This document shows, in pieces, positions 46,177 to 58,234 of a stretch of DNA of 64,000 nucleotides (position 1 is the first letter of the stretch; each line of letters begins with the position of its first letter). The position numbers and the translations under genes were made by a program. The notes beneath the pieces were generated by a model that saw nothing but the letters and a program-made list of their open reading frames with translations, did no database searches and was not told the DNA's origin. Origin of the DNA: Absidia repens (Eukaryota; Mucoromycota; Mucoromycetes; Mucorales; Cunninghamellaceae); assembly GCA_002105175.1 (NCBI GenBank), contig MCGE01000014.1:496001-560000 (forward strand). The letters are read 5' to 3'.

Positions 46177-47388
46177 CAAGATAAGAGTGGGGACAGAAAA
46201 AACAAAAAAAAGGACGAGAGAGAGATAAAAAAAAAAAAATAACCGTATTTAGCGCGGGAAAAGATGCTGCTTTCATGTGCGGCTTGCGGGATTCGAATTA
46301 GAAAAATCAGTTCCTGACTCTTTGTTCATCCCAACGCACATATCACATATCAAACTGTCATAATTGGTATTTACTTTCTTATGTCAGCTTATTTTTACAT
46401 AAAGAAATATTACCTGTCTGTTACAGTTGGTCCTAACAAAGAGGATTGGCAGTGCAGATGAAATTAATGATACAATCAATCATCTGAATTAGTGGGAACG
46501 TATTAAAGATAAGGTAATGAAGTACAGTAATGTTTGTATAATAATGTGCTTCATACACATCTTTGTCATAATACTATATAAATTTATTATCCAAACACGT
46601 CTCATTTTTGCATTAACTCAACTGGGGTCGTTAGAATATTTAATCCCCGTCAAGCGTCCAATTCAAAATCGAAATAAAACATATATTTTCTATAAGCCCT
46701 TGCATGTTTCTATTCCATTTTTGGTGACTTGGAAGTAAGTATTACATGGTTGCTGAAACCTCGTTCTGCCTTTATAAATCGGAACTTGAACTAGTCCGTG
46801 CTTTTTTTCGGAAACGATTGATGTCGTCCCTCGTTTCGACGCCACTGACTTTCCTTTCTAGCGATTCTAAAGCCCTGATCGGAACGGAGATCCTTAAAGA
46901 TGTTGCGAACTTGGAGCTCTTCTGGTGGTATGATCATGTGCAAGAAAATAAACAAGGATAAAGCTTGCGTATGATAAAGAAACAAACAGACATCCAAGTT
47001 TAGAAATGAATGTCAAAAAAAAACACGAAGATCATTTTAGTTTACAGAAAAAACTAATATCCGTACACACCGAGTTCACTTGTCAAAACTACAGCTCGGA
47101 TGTTGAAAATAGATATACATTTCAAAATGAAATCAAAACTGAGCCAATCAAAAGCATACGATTTGCGTCAGAGTTAAAAAAATAGTTTTCGTTTGGATCT
47201 CGACCCTTTTTTCCTATTTTTTTTTTCTTTCTCTCTCCTTAGTCTTTCCTTTTTTTTACCCCTATTTTTTTTTAATAGTATAGATATCACTTTGATTCCT
47301 TGAACTTAGAGACTATACACTTATACACTATCACTAATATCATACTATCTATCATCTGACACCGTTCATCTTTCTTTTTGATAAACTG
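46177..47388. other. Divergent promoter region of TMEM135-like and TPT transporter genes
   Basis: Holds TTTTCCCGCGC on the minus strand near 46252-46262 and AATTCGAATCCCGC (46286-46299), and a pyrimidine-rich leader before 47389. Between 46600 and 46960 the sequence is less AT-rich and partly open in two frames, but I recognise no protein. Confidence 0.55.
46286..46299 (-). promoter_or_regulatory. AATCCCGC box upstream of the TMEM135-like gene
   Basis: On the gene's strand it reads AATTCGAATCCCGC, about 110 bases before the ATG, with a second E2F-like TTTTCCCGCGC about 30 bases closer to the start. Confidence 0.35.
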
Positions 47389-48766
47389 ATGGCCTCTGAC
47401 TCAAATCTATCCACCCGATCAACCAAATCACTATTGGATTCTTCCTTGGTTTGGTTGGGTCTTTACTTTTTTTTCAATCTGACCTTGACCTTGTATAATA
47501 AAGTCATCTTGTCTCTCTTCGACTTTCCTTACCCATGGACCTTGACAGCTGTACATACTTTGTGTGGTGCTATTGGCTCTTTTATGTTTTGGAAGGTGGA
47601 TCTATTTACACCTGCTCAACTCGGCGATCGTGAAAACATGGTCATGTTGATGTTCTCTGTACTCTATACCATCAATATTGCCATTAGTAATGTCTCTTTG
47701 TAAGTTGGTGCCTGGGTCCATATCTGCTTTATTTTGTAGTCTCTGTTTTTTTTTGTTTTTTTTTAGCTGACTTGATTTTTTTTTTTTTTTTTCTGATTGT
47801 TAAAAGAAACTTGGTGTCAGTGCCTGTAAGTATATACTTTGTTATATTTTATGTATAATTATATACTAACCAACTTTTATTTATTCAAGTTTCATCAAGT
47901 CGTGCGTGCAATGACTCCTCTATTCACCATCCTGTTATCAGTCATGTTCCTCAGCAAATCATACTCAAGCATGACCTACATTTCCTTATGTCCGGTAATA
48001 CATTTATATGTAGATAGAAACTTTGTCATCATCCACTTTATACTGACTTCTTATGGAAATTTTATTGCTATAGGTTGTGTTAGGTGTTGCCTTTGCGACA
48101 TTTGGTGATTACAACTATACCGCAATTGGTTTCTTCTTAACGGTTTTAGGAACAGTGTTGGCAGCAATCAAAACAGTAGTGACCAACCGGGTCCAAGTAG
48201 GACGATTGAAGCTCCATCCTTTGGATCTATTATTACGCATGTCTCCTTTGGCTTTCCTTCAAACTACCGCGTACGCTTATCTGACAGGGGAAATGGCACA
48301 AGTGCAAGAATTCATGCAAACTCGAGCCACTTGGTCGTTTGTCTTTGCGTTATTAGTCAACGGTGTCTTGGCTTTCTTTTTGAATGTGGTCAGCTTTACA
48401 GCAAATAAAAAAACAAGTGCTTTGACAATGACGGTCGCTGGGAATGTTAAGCAGGTCCTCTCAATCGTGCTGGCTATGGTTATTTTTGATTTGCGTTTGA
48501 CTATGATGAACTCGGTCGGCATCTTGTTGACTTTGGCTGGCGGTGCTTGGTATACGTAAGTAGAAGAGGGCGAAAAAAAAAATGATATGCTGGTAATGCT
48601 ATGATATGATACACTAATAATTTCTTAATTTATTCTTTTCATCATATTTAATAGTCAAGTAGAAATGCAAGAAAAAAGTCGAGCAAAGAAATTCAATGAC
48701 TCCATCTTGGCCACTTCTATTGACCGATCCGAAATCAAATTGGAGAAAGACAACGTTAGAATTTAG
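47389..48766 (+). CDS. TPT/SLC35-family sugar-phosphate or nucleotide-sugar transporter
   Basis: Drug/metabolite-superfamily transporter of the triose-phosphate translocator group, likely Golgi or ER. Five exons (47389-47699, 47807-47825, 47890-47994, 48074-48555, 48655-48766) give 342 residues. About ten membrane helices are visible. Family signatures are LGLYFFFNLTLTLYNKVILS, FDFPYPWTLTAVHTLCGAIG, NIAISNVSLNLVSVPFHQVV, RAMTPLFTILLSVMFLSKSY, GFFLTVLGTVLAAIKTVVTN and KKTSALTMTVAGNVKQVLSI. The second exon is only 19 nt and supplies NLVSVP in the most conserved region, so it must be used. The C-terminal tail is short and charged. Substrate cannot be read from the sequence. TATA-type 3' signals: AATAAA at 48968-48973. 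Confidence 0.92.
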
Positions 48767-49190
48767 TATTATTATTAGTATTGTTATTTATGCCTTTTTC
48801 TTAGTCTACCTTTTTATCTACATTTATATTCCTCATTTCTACTGCATTCTTTTTTTTTTTTTGTTTCTTGTATTCAAGACCCCATTTAGTCTTTACATTT
48901 ATCCATTACATTTATATACAACTTAACATATATATACACACACTTTATTATCAAATGAAACCAATACAATAAAAAAGTCCCATTTTTATAGATCATATAT
49001 GATATTTGACATCATTTTTATTTATTATTTTTTATGCAAAATGGGTAAGTCTATCATAGGAAACCACACTGCTGCCATTTTTTTACATAGGTGTGGACTT
49101 TGAAATCTGATTTTTTTTTTAATTTTTTTATTTTTTGAGGAGAAAACAAAAAAAAACCTTTCTGTCCTCTTGTCTATTATCTCTTCAGCC
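48767..49190. other. Spacer between transporter and TCD genes
   Basis: T-rich 3' region with AATAAA at 48968-48973, then T-runs and a pyrimidine leader ending at the TCD start. No gene seen. Confidence 0.6.
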
Positions 49191-51066
49191 ATGTGGTTTG
49201 ACAGATTTCAACCTATCCAAGCAATCGAAAGATCAAGCGAACGAACCAAGCTAACTCTGACGGCAGTAGCTGCGTCTGCATTGACGATAGTGACCTTGAT
49301 GGGATATCAATCAGCACGACGACGAGCACGGTCTTATTACATCAAACACCACGTCGACGACGATAGCCAGCAACAGCATAGCCAAGTCTCACAGCACATT
49401 AATCCTTTGGGTATGATTGAAACGAACACTACGGTGGTTGGAAACAAAGTCACAACATCCTCAACAACAACAACACGGTCGAACTCTATGATGGGTGACC
49501 ACGATCCAACATTGATTGCTGAACAATTGGCACGGAACCAAGCATTTTTGGGTGAAGAGGGACTTGCTCAAATCCGTCAGGCGCATGTGGTTGTTGTGGG
49601 TGTAGGTAGTGTGGGGTCCTGGGCTGCTTTAATGTTGGCACGGTCGGGCGTTCAGCATATCCGTCTTATTGATCCCTCCGTCGTTCGCACCAAAGATTTG
49701 GCTTCTCACGCAGCCGCCACTCCTTCCACTTTAGGTGTCCCCAAAGTCACTGCTTTGCAATCCACAGTCTCTCACATTGCTCCCTTTGTACAGATTGAAT
49801 CCATCATCGGTGAATGGCAACAACGGCACTTGACCATGGTCGATCCTATTAATACCGCTGTGGATGCTACCGACAACGGCAACGGCAGTAAGAAGGAAAA
49901 AATCATGGTGGTCGATTGTTTGGGTGATACTTCCATCGATGCCAAGTTGAAACTGATCCAATTTTGCCATTCTCATCGTATCTCTATTGTGTCCGCTCTG
50001 GATCCGGGAAACAAGGTGGATCCAACTCGCATACAGATTACAGATATTAGTGATAGTTTTGGTAACGAAAGGATAGATGATGATGGGTGTTTAGTTAGTT
50101 TTATGGTATTGATTAACTCCCTTTTTTTTTTTTTTTTTAGAGGATCCGTCAGCACGAGTTCTTCGTCGCAAGTTAAAATTGATGGGTGTTGATCGTCATC
50201 TCCCGGTTGCTTACTCTATTGAAAAGCCAGCGGATCCGAAATTCATGAAAGGTAAAAGAATACAAAACATGGGAACATGACATGCTGATGATATAGTCTT
50301 TACTTAACCCGCAAACTCGTTTTATTGGCATGAATCAATAATATTTTTGTTTAGATGAGCTACACGTGGAAACGATGAAAGAGCTTGGAGAAGAAATGCC
50401 TAACATTCGTAGACGCCATACACCTATATTTGGATCAATTGCTGCAATGTATGGTATGACATTGACAACTTACACCCTCCTACATCTCGCCGACTTTTCA
50501 GCCTATGAATTACCGCCACTCAAACTACGAGACAAACTCTATGGACGTATACATCAAGAAGTGAACAAACGGGAACGACAAAACTACCACAACATGTAAA
50601 GAATTAGCTGTTTGATAGTTGGTAGGAAAGGGACTGGTGAATGATATATACTGACCATTGGTTTTATATGTATAAATTTAATAGGGAAACGCCACTGGCA
50701 TTGAAGGATGTGGAATATATCTATGAAGAAATTTGGCACGGGAAAAGTGTAGTATCTGGACCTCAAGAACGAATTACTATGGCCCGCTGGGATCGCACTC
50801 AGCCTCTTGGATTCCTCAACACGGTGTGTATGTCAAAAGAAGAGGCACGGGCTCATGACGTACTGCCCATGGATACCGATCTGCGTCAATTTTATGGGGA
50901 TGGTAAGTGATTCACGCACACACACACGCAAAACATGATCGTGTTCATAAGAGTGACTCCTGCTCTTCCTTATTTCTTGTCTATGTATTGAATTTCTGTA
51001 GACGTAGTGGATTATATAGAAAAACAGTTCGACGAACAAGCTAGATTGGAAAACTTATGGAATTAG
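49191..51066 (+). CDS. tRNA threonylcarbamoyladenosine dehydratase (Tcd1/Tcd2-like)
   Basis: E1-like enzyme that cyclises t6A37 to ct6A in tRNAs. Five exons (49191-50061, 50141-50251, 50355-50595, 50685-50902, 51002-51066) give 501 residues. An N-terminal membrane anchor (LTAVAASALTIVTLMGY, about residues 26-42) followed by RRRAR matches the mitochondrial outer-membrane location of the yeast enzymes. The ThiF/E1-type domain shows EEGLAQIRQAHVVVVGVGSV, GSWAALMLARSGVQHIRLID, VVDCLGDTSIDAKLKLIQFC and SALDPGNKVDPTRIQITDIS, followed by RVLRRKLKLMGVDRHLPVAY and IFGSIAAMYGMTLTTYTL. The C-terminal part covers IYEEIWHGKSVVSG and RWDRTQPLGFLNTVCMSKEE, typical of fungal members. AATAAA at 51125-51130. 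Confidence 0.95.
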
Positions 51067-51337
51067 TATAGAACTTATTACAGTGTAGAATAGCTTATAT
51101 TGTTACTGTTTTCATTGATTGATCAATAAACAAAATAATTAGACATTTTACTTCTTTTTGTTGGCTACAGAAATGGTTATGTTTGGTCAGGGAACACGCT
51201 TTTTCTATCATTAAAAGAATGATATATTAGTTTGTTTTGTTTGTCTATTTATTTGATTAAAAAAGGAAGTGCTGGAATAAAATCATATTGAAATATACTC
51301 TTGTTCATCGTAACAGGGTTTGGAAACGTAGAAACAT

Positions 51338-51400
51338 GAAACCCCGCTCACGTGAATTTGCTCATATTTTATGGGACCATGGGGGGTATTGCTTGTGTGA
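51338..51400 (+). repeat. Dispersed repeat, 5'-end fragment
   Basis: GAAACCCCGCTCACGTGAAT followed by AATAAATGTCTC about 50 bases later, which looks like the repeat's first box joined to its first 3' module by a large deletion. Confidence 0.4.
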
Positions 51401-51833
51401 ATAAATGTCTCTCCAAAAATTATATCATACAGGAAATAAAATTTTGCACATACCTGACTACTTTGTTTTTCCCTTCTTTACCAGTATTATGTTATGACGT
51501 GTATGTTATTTCTATTTCATTATATACACCATCTCATAAATGTACCCTCATGTCGATTCATTTTCCTTCAGCTGGATATACAGTAAACTCACTTTCCTGT
51601 TCTACTGTATAATACTGTAGCTAGTTATGGCATAAAACCAACTTTGCACATATTAGCGAACAAACGAATATCGATGTTTTTTTATATGTATGCATATATA
51701 ATTTTGTGGAAGCAGTTGATCAGGACCGCATGTGATTCAACAAATGCTTTGTCTTCAAGATTTTCTAGTGTCGCTGTCATTTTCTAAAACCGTTCAAGAA
51801 ATGCCTCTCACTCCTATATTTAGAAATCCAGTG

Positions 51834-51851
51834 CTGTACTGTACAGTACAG
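51834..51851. repeat. Perfect 18-bp palindrome
   Basis: CTGTACTGTACAGTACAG is its own reverse complement. TGTACTGTA-like words also occur near 3232, 30258 and 53875. Function unknown. Confidence 0.45.
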
Positions 51852-52507
51852 TAAGATAGCTGGAGCGCTGAGTACGACAGTTGATCAAAGGCGCTTCATG
51901 CCCAACCTTCTCTTTTTAACGCATACACACCTGTTATGTTTTGTTTCAATTTTTTTCTCCATACGCGAAATGTTGAGCACGGGTATTCCCAATGACAAAA
52001 CATACCAAACGTATAGAAGACAATGTAAAGCCAAAGAAAAAAAAAAGCATTATTTTTTTTTATTCGAATGTAGGAGATATAAACTATGGCAATTAAGCTA
52101 CACTTGTCGAATGAGAAAACTACGCCATATATAAACGTTAATCGATTAGGGGGGCTGTGAGGGGTGAATGTAAAGCATATGGAGGTGCTGGTATTTTGTT
52201 ATAAAATAAACATAACCACGGATACTAGATTCCAATCAAAGGGAGTTAAGCTATCCTACGGTGAGCGACGAACTATTCTATAGTGACTAAGCTCACTAAA
52301 CTAGGGTGAATTGCTTCATGTTGAGTCAAATACCACCGTTAGAAGAGAGCAATCAAGCTGCCGATGTTGAATAGTAATGACTACTCTCATAAGAATAAAA
52401 CCAAGATGTTGATTATTTGTACGTTGTGGACTGATGTCAAAAAAGGGGAAATTCCTTTTGTATATCAAAAAAAAAAAAATCGCAAACCAATTCTTCACAA
52501 GACCAAA

Positions 52508-53325
52508 AACATTTAAACCCCCGCCCACGTGAATATTTATTTCCATTTTCTATTTTTTGTTTTTCTTTTCACTTTCTTTTTTTTTTCCCTTCAACATTCG
52601 ACTTCTAGGGGGGTTACCTTGGACTTAGATTGGTGTTAGGACTAGTTTAGAAGCGTTTTCAGCTCAGGGATTACAAGATGCATGGGGAAACAATTTCATT
52701 TTGGATTCAGGATTTGGAACCACCATTAGTTGGCTTTTTGGAGTCTTCATTAGCTTAGTTAGTATTAGTTTGTCCATCGTTTGTGTCTACATCTAAATAA
52801 AATATGTCTCTCTTTATATACTTTAGTGAAAAATGTCCCTTAATTTTCTCTCATGTCTTTATAAGTGATCCCTTTTTACTACCATTACCCTTTTTGATTA
52901 GTGCTGATCGTGGTTGAGCTTCGTAGCCGATGTTCCTTTAATCTTTCTCATGCCCTGTGCAATAAATCAGCTCCCTTTTTTACAATTTTCCCATTAGAAT
53001 AATGTTAACAATTCGTTAAATCTACCACTAGTCGCCCTCATTCTTGCTCAATAGATCCTTCCCTTGAATCCCTTGTTACAATGAACCCCTCATCTATAGT
53101 TTAGTATCTAGCAATGTGATACAATAAAACATGCCTTTTTATTAATTAACTAACCATCAATTGACCCATCGTATTGTAACATAGTCGCTATTTTCGCCTT
53201 TTTTGAGTATGCTATCAAGCACCTACTTTCTATTTCATTTTCTTTGACTACTCTCCCTCTAACGATTCAGAGCTTGATTGGCAACGCTAGATAATTTAGT
53301 ATGAATGGTCACGCCACCTTATCGA
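52508..53325 (+). repeat. Dispersed repeat, copy 7
   Basis: Begins ATTTAAACCCCCGCCCACGT; contains AACATTCGACTTCTAGG, GGACTAGTTTAGAAGC, GGGATTACAAGATGCATGGG, module 1 (52747-52820, AATAAAATATG) and module 2 (53098-53148, AATAAAACATG), GGCAACGCTAGATAATTTAG and the end GTATGAATGGTCACGCC near 53315. Near full length. Confidence 0.75.
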
Positions 53326-54208
53326 TAAGATTACTGGGCCTAGGATATATGTTAGCATATGTAACATATTTTCCCCTGTATTATGGCTCAGCAACTATAA
53401 CTATCACACGACTCGCTTCGCTTTAGTCACAGGCTCGCAGGATTATGTCATATTAGATGAAACGTGAATCTATTACAGATTTTACCATGAATATTAGTCA
53501 ACCTAGAATGCACCACCTGTGTAATTTTGTGTATAAAATATTATAGCCTTCACTGGATTGGATATACAACCGCGGAAAATAACACCCCGATATATCAATT
53601 TTATATCGGCTTATCGGGTTATTATTTTTTGCAGTAAGGCACGTTTTGTTTTTTTGAGCTTGAGATATAATCACTACATAAACTGTATATAATATATACA
53701 TATTATGCACGTTTCAGACTCTGTCATATTACAATTTCATAAAATAGAGTTTAATTAAATTAATAATAGCGCTCCAAATTTCATTTTTATTACCGCATAG
53801 ATCTGTCTCAAACAAGTAATGCTTTAATATATGGCGAATCAAGACGTTCGACCTTTAGTCGACTTCTCCTGTACAGTACATCATGATGCTAAAATGTAAA
53901 TCACAGTTGCCTGTATATGATGCGTTGGTTATGGCAGGGCCGCTTCAAAAAAAAAAAAAAAAAGTATTTTATACATATAGAATGCAGTATATTTTTTTCA
54001 CGGTGTGCCCAATATCTGAACCCACCTTATCGTAGTCGGTTGTGATAGATATCGAGTATGATAGACGGGGAATTTGGTGAGAAACAGTAATATAACAGTA
54101 TCAAATACCCAACATTTGAAATATTATTGGTTTTTTTCTAATTTAGCGATAAGGACCGGTCTACCGATTTTTTGCGGATAAACAGTACTATATAGGAACT
54201 CTTCTTCT

Positions 54209-54241
<33 letters not shown>

Positions 54242-54542
54242 GGCTGAAATGTGAGTGGAATTTCATACCGTACCTTTTCACACGTCAGTGGATGACCCAT
54301 TGCGCAGTACAGTTGTGTATTTTTGGACTCATCGCATTCAAAGCCCGTTTTCTTCTATTTATTTTCTTTTCTATTATCGTTATTGCAGATATTTCTATAT
54401 TGACAGCAGCAGTGGAACTGTAGTCATCCAGGCTTAAAAAATTGGTTTGTGGTCGGGGTGTGAATTTCAGAAAAATTCAGGAAAATGAGAAAATGCTGAC
54501 GGATGATTTTTCATTCTTTTTTAACTCATACATGACCGAAAA

Positions 54543-56029
54543 ATGACAAATTTAGCTCGAGGTAATCAAGAAATCAAAACAAAAGCATGAAGAATAGGCG
54601 CAAACTTTTTTTTGTCAATATGTTATACGTAGATGCTTTAAGAAAAATTGGGGAACGATTACAGAATGACAGTTCCCTTCGTATTCCCTCCCCACCGTCA
54701 CAGCCTAGAAGGGCATGCGTCGCACTTATTTTACGTTGGCACACCAAACGGCCGGATCTTGTGTCAGCAGCGGACAGTCATAGTGGAAAACCAAAAACTA
54801 TACAAGAGTTTTTGGGTCAACCTTGGGTGAAAGATGATGTTGAAGGTCAAGCTGAATTGTTATTTATGCAACGCGCAACACGTACTGGTGACAGGTAGGC
54901 TATGGTATGGATTATATTCCCATAATATGTCGACCGTTATCTCATGAAATGATTTCTTTTTCTTTTATTAGATGGTCTGGTCATGTTGCCTATATTGGTG
55001 GAAAGAACGAACCTGGTGAAACGGATTTTGAAACGGTGACAAGAGAAGTTCTTGAAGAAAGCGGACTGGATCTCACAAGTGATTCATTTGTACAATTGGG
55101 ACGTTTGGATGATCGGGAAATCATATCTACCTTCAACAAGCAATTGATGATGATCTTGATTCCCTTTGGTAAGTACATTAGCGACCATTGCCGGGGATGT
55201 TGGACGTGTTTGATACCGATTTCCTTATTTTTGTAACTTCTGGTTGTCTAGTGTTTTTACAAGTGGTACCCTATACCCCAGACCTTGAATTGGAAGAAGA
55301 TGAAGTAGCCTCAGTTGAATGTAAGTTGAGGGGAAGGGGATATATAGAGAGGGAAAAGAACTAACACTTATGTGTTATATATGTACTGTAGGGGTGCCTT
55401 TGGATTTCTTCTTGTCATCCTCATCCATAATCAATACAGCGGCGACTGGTGCAGTGGAATCATTGACACCAAGAGTCTTGTTCGGTTGGCGGCGAAAATT
55501 ATTGCAGCCTCTTCTTGGAACAATCACTTTTCCTGCAATTGACTTACCTGTCCATGATATTACCATCCACGACCCCGACGACCAACAACCTCACCACCAC
55601 ATATCACCACCACGACGATTTAGACTATGGGGATTGACTCTGGGAATGACAAGAGATCTGATTGGATTAGCAGGGCAAGACGATCTCCCCTTCTTGGCTT
55701 TGGTGGCAGGTACACCTCGTTATTCCAGAAAAGATCTTGGCTGGTGGATCCATTGTCTTACGATAGTGACACTCTTTTGGCGAAGAAAGGTGGTACATTC
55801 TATGTCGTATCCCTCTTCACAAAGGTAAGGAGGAACTCCAGTCAGAACTATTATTTTTTATCCCACTTACCTCTTGTTTTTAAATGATAGCCGACGACAA
55901 GCGGATTGGATTAAAGTGTATCATGGATCTATTCGAACAGGCTTGGCCATGGCCATGGTAGGACGTTTGGTGATCGTGTCTATGGGTATCTCATGGCTGT
56001 TACGATTGTATCGGCGGCGATTCATTTAG
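54543..56029 (+). CDS. Nudix hydrolase, coenzyme A diphosphatase type (NUDT7/8, Pcd1-like)
   Basis: Probable CoA/ADP-type pyrophosphatase. Six exons (54543-54561, 54633-54894, 54972-55168, 55252-55320, 55392-55824, 55891-56029) give 372 residues. The Nudix box GGKNEPGETDFET plus VTREVLEESGLD fits GX5EX7REUXEEXGU, and LLFMQRATRTGDRWSGHVAY before it fits the CoA-specific motif. FRLWGLTLGMTRDLI is the usual end of the domain. A C-terminal extension of about 90 residues carries a hydrophobic segment (LAMAMVGRLVIVSMGISWLL) and ends in RLYRRRFI, suggesting membrane attachment. The start is MTNLAR on a 19-nt exon whose junction is in phase and follows a T-rich acceptor; a single-exon start at 54587 (MKNRRKLFF) is the alternative. 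AATAAA at 56112-56117. Confidence 0.88.
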
Positions 56030-56850
56030 TTAGAATGCCTTATTGCTCTTAGTCATAGTACCTCTTAGCGTAGAAAATACTTCTTTAATCTGCTTTATAT
56101 ATATATATTAGAATAAACAATCACTGATAAATAAATCAATTTTCAAATATATTATAACACAAACGCGGTTTGATTTGTAGCACTAGAGTTGGGTACAATT
56201 GTAGGGGTATGTACGGGAAAGGCAATTTTTAGACATAGTTTTATTGTAGTTTGAAATTTGATGCATACGCGACAAAAGACGATCATTCATGAACAAAAAG
56301 ACTATAAAGACATGGCTTTTATTGTTATAATAATTTTGGTGTCAAAGATCCATATTGGAAGTGAAATACAAAAAGCAACTACCATAAAAAAAAAGTGGAC
56401 CTGTTTCGATTAACATGTATAAAGGAAAAAAATCAAAAGAAAGGAATGACTGATAAACTGTGATAAGGACTGGCTTAAGGAAGCAAAAGGGGGTGGGAAA
56501 GAAGCTCCACAGTAATAACGAGAGTATGCTCTGAGGGGTTATATCAACTCTACCTAGGGGTTCCAATCAGAGGCATATTGGTCAGGTGTGGATATTAATG
56601 AACTATGATAAGACATCAAAACGGATGCTGAACTACCGAGCCACCTTTTCGTTTGTATATCGACACCCTGTTCATTTCTTATAATCACCAAGCATTATCA
56701 TCAGCACAAACAAGATCCTTTAAGATACACATACACATATATACAAAGATAAAGATAAAGACAAGAGTAAATCTACAAATGACAGTTTTATTATTCAAAA
56801 AAACCAAATAAATAAACTAAATTATGGAATAGGGGAGGTGGGGGAGGTAA
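56030..56850. other. Spacer between Nudix and NAA50 genes (convergent)
   Basis: Both 3' ends; TTTAGTTTATTT on the minus strand near 56807-56818 follows the NAA50 stop. AT-rich, no gene recognised; the minus frame at 56342-56566 is unsupported. Confidence 0.6.
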
Positions 56851-57523
56851 TCAAGCAATGTTTTTTTCCAACACAAAAGCATCCTTAGGTTCAACATCCT
56901 TGTAATAGTCCTTATCCGTTCGAACTACTTCAAATCCATGCTTTTTGTAAAAGGCCACAGCTGCGTCATTGTTGATTTGGACGTGCAAATAGACCGAGTT
57001 GACCGCGTTTTCTTCCTTTCCAGCTTCCATCAATATATGTTCCAACAATTGATCACCTAAAAAGAAAAATAATCACACACACACATACACACATGAGTTC
57101 AGCTTTGTCATATCGGGAGTAGGGGTTGGGAGAGACTTTCTTCTCAAATCGATTCGTTTGACATTTTGATTCGTACCTAAACCCAAGCGTCTGTAAGGTT
57201 CCAAGACTCCCAAAGTCATGATATACACACTGTTCTTGCCATTTTCGGTTGCATCTTTTCGACAGCACACCGACCCAACACAAACGTCATTATAATATAC
57301 TAGATAATTAATAAAGAATAGGTGAGTCAACAAAGTCATGTCAGTCATCAAAGTTAACCAACGTACCTAACTTGACAAATTCACCAGCATGAAGAGCGTC
57401 CTCGTAAAACGATGATTGATATTCAATAGGGAATAAAACTTCGTTGAGTTTACGTAATTGACCAAGGTTGTTGACTGTGAGATCGCCAAGTGCAATGCGT
57501 TGGTAGATGGTACTGGGTGACAT
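56851..57523 (-). CDS. NAA50: N-alpha-acetyltransferase 50 (NAA50/San)
   Basis: GNAT acetyltransferase that acetylates N-terminal Met-X and works beside the NatA complex. Three exons (57523-57367, 57299-57177, 57056-56851) give 161 residues. GNAT landmarks are LRKLNEVLFPIEYQSSFYED, VKLVYYNDVCVGSVCCRKD, VYIMTLGVLEPYRRLGLGDQ (acetyl-CoA loop RRLGLG) and VYLHVQINNDAAVAFYKKHG with FEVVRTDKDYYKDVEPKDAF. The FPIEY substrate pocket and YYKDVEP are characteristic of NAA50 rather than other Nats. The start at 57523 (MSPSTIYQRIALGDLT) fits the family; an in-frame upstream extension lacks an ATG. Confidence 0.95.
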
Positions 57524-57745
57524 TTCGTGAACGGCTTGTAAAAAAAAAAAAAATGGAAAGAGTAGCAAAAAAAGAAAAAACAATTTTGTGGTTTTAAATT
57601 GAATTGCCGCTCACACTGTCAGTTTGGCAAAACAAGGGTCACTTTTTTACAATACCACATTCTATAAAAGATCATTAACCGTTCTCTAAATCAAGCGGGT
57701 TTCTGTTTTCGGTCTCTCTAAGCCAACACTTTTCAGCATCCAATT

Positions 57746-57877
57746 ATGTCACTTCAGGTATTTCTTTTACTTTAAACCCTTTCTTTCCAATCAGTCAAGC
57801 AGCAGTTCTCTTTTTAGGAACCAGAGCCAGCACTTTTTTTCAAAAAAAAAAAAGTAGGGTTTGCGTACTGCGCATAA
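57746..57877 (+). pseudogene. Possible truncated gene start (MSLQ-EPEPALFFKKKK)
   Basis: ATG TCA CTT CAG followed by GTATTT (57746-57757) can be spliced to a TTTTTAG acceptor (exon from 57818) to read MSLQEPEPALFFKKKK, then VGFAYCA and a stop. The start faintly resembles the FKK-type N-terminus of RING splicing factors of the Cwc24/RNF113 group, but nothing downstream continues such a protein. It may be a 5' remnant cut off by later insertions, or chance. Confidence 0.2.
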
Positions 57878-58234
57878 AAGTAATAGAATTACGTGGAGAC
57901 AAAAATTAAAGTAGTAATTTAAAACAATAAAATTTTATTTCAATATAATAGCTATCCACTAATAAAATTATGACTACTACATCTAATCTATGTGGTATAT
58001 GCCATTTCTATGACACTATATAAGCCGTCTTGACCCAAACCAGCAAGTTGTATGAAGCATAGGTAGATAAGACATCGCCTAGCAAAAAGAAAGCTACACA
58101 TTGCAAAACCATAATCGCTTTGCCCAACGTAGATTCCACCAGTGAGTCGCCAAATCTATTCCAGAATCGTTGCGTGACCACATGAGACTACCAGCAGGAC
58201 CATTTCCATTCCAGAAACATGTTAGCTGAATCCT

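Larger units (their letters stand above)
51067..54542. other. 3.5-kb gene-free, repeat-containing interval
   Basis: Contains a 5'-end fragment of the dispersed repeat (51338-51400), an 18-bp palindrome (51834-51851), repeat copy 7 (52508-53325), an 8-bp stem hairpin (CCGATATA at 53587-53594 with TATATCGG at 53602-53609) and a 29-base T run (54213-54241). The remaining open frames are AT-driven and unsupported. Confidence 0.65.

Noticed and set aside
46286..46299. tRNA B-box-like word TTCGAATCCCGC on the minus strand
   Set aside because: No complementary T-stem, acceptor stem or A-box nearby; better explained as one of the AATCCCGC promoter boxes.
49170..49190. Upstream extension of the TCD protein (SIISSA)
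   Set aside because: It begins with TTG, not ATG; the ATG at 49191 gives the expected N-terminal anchor.
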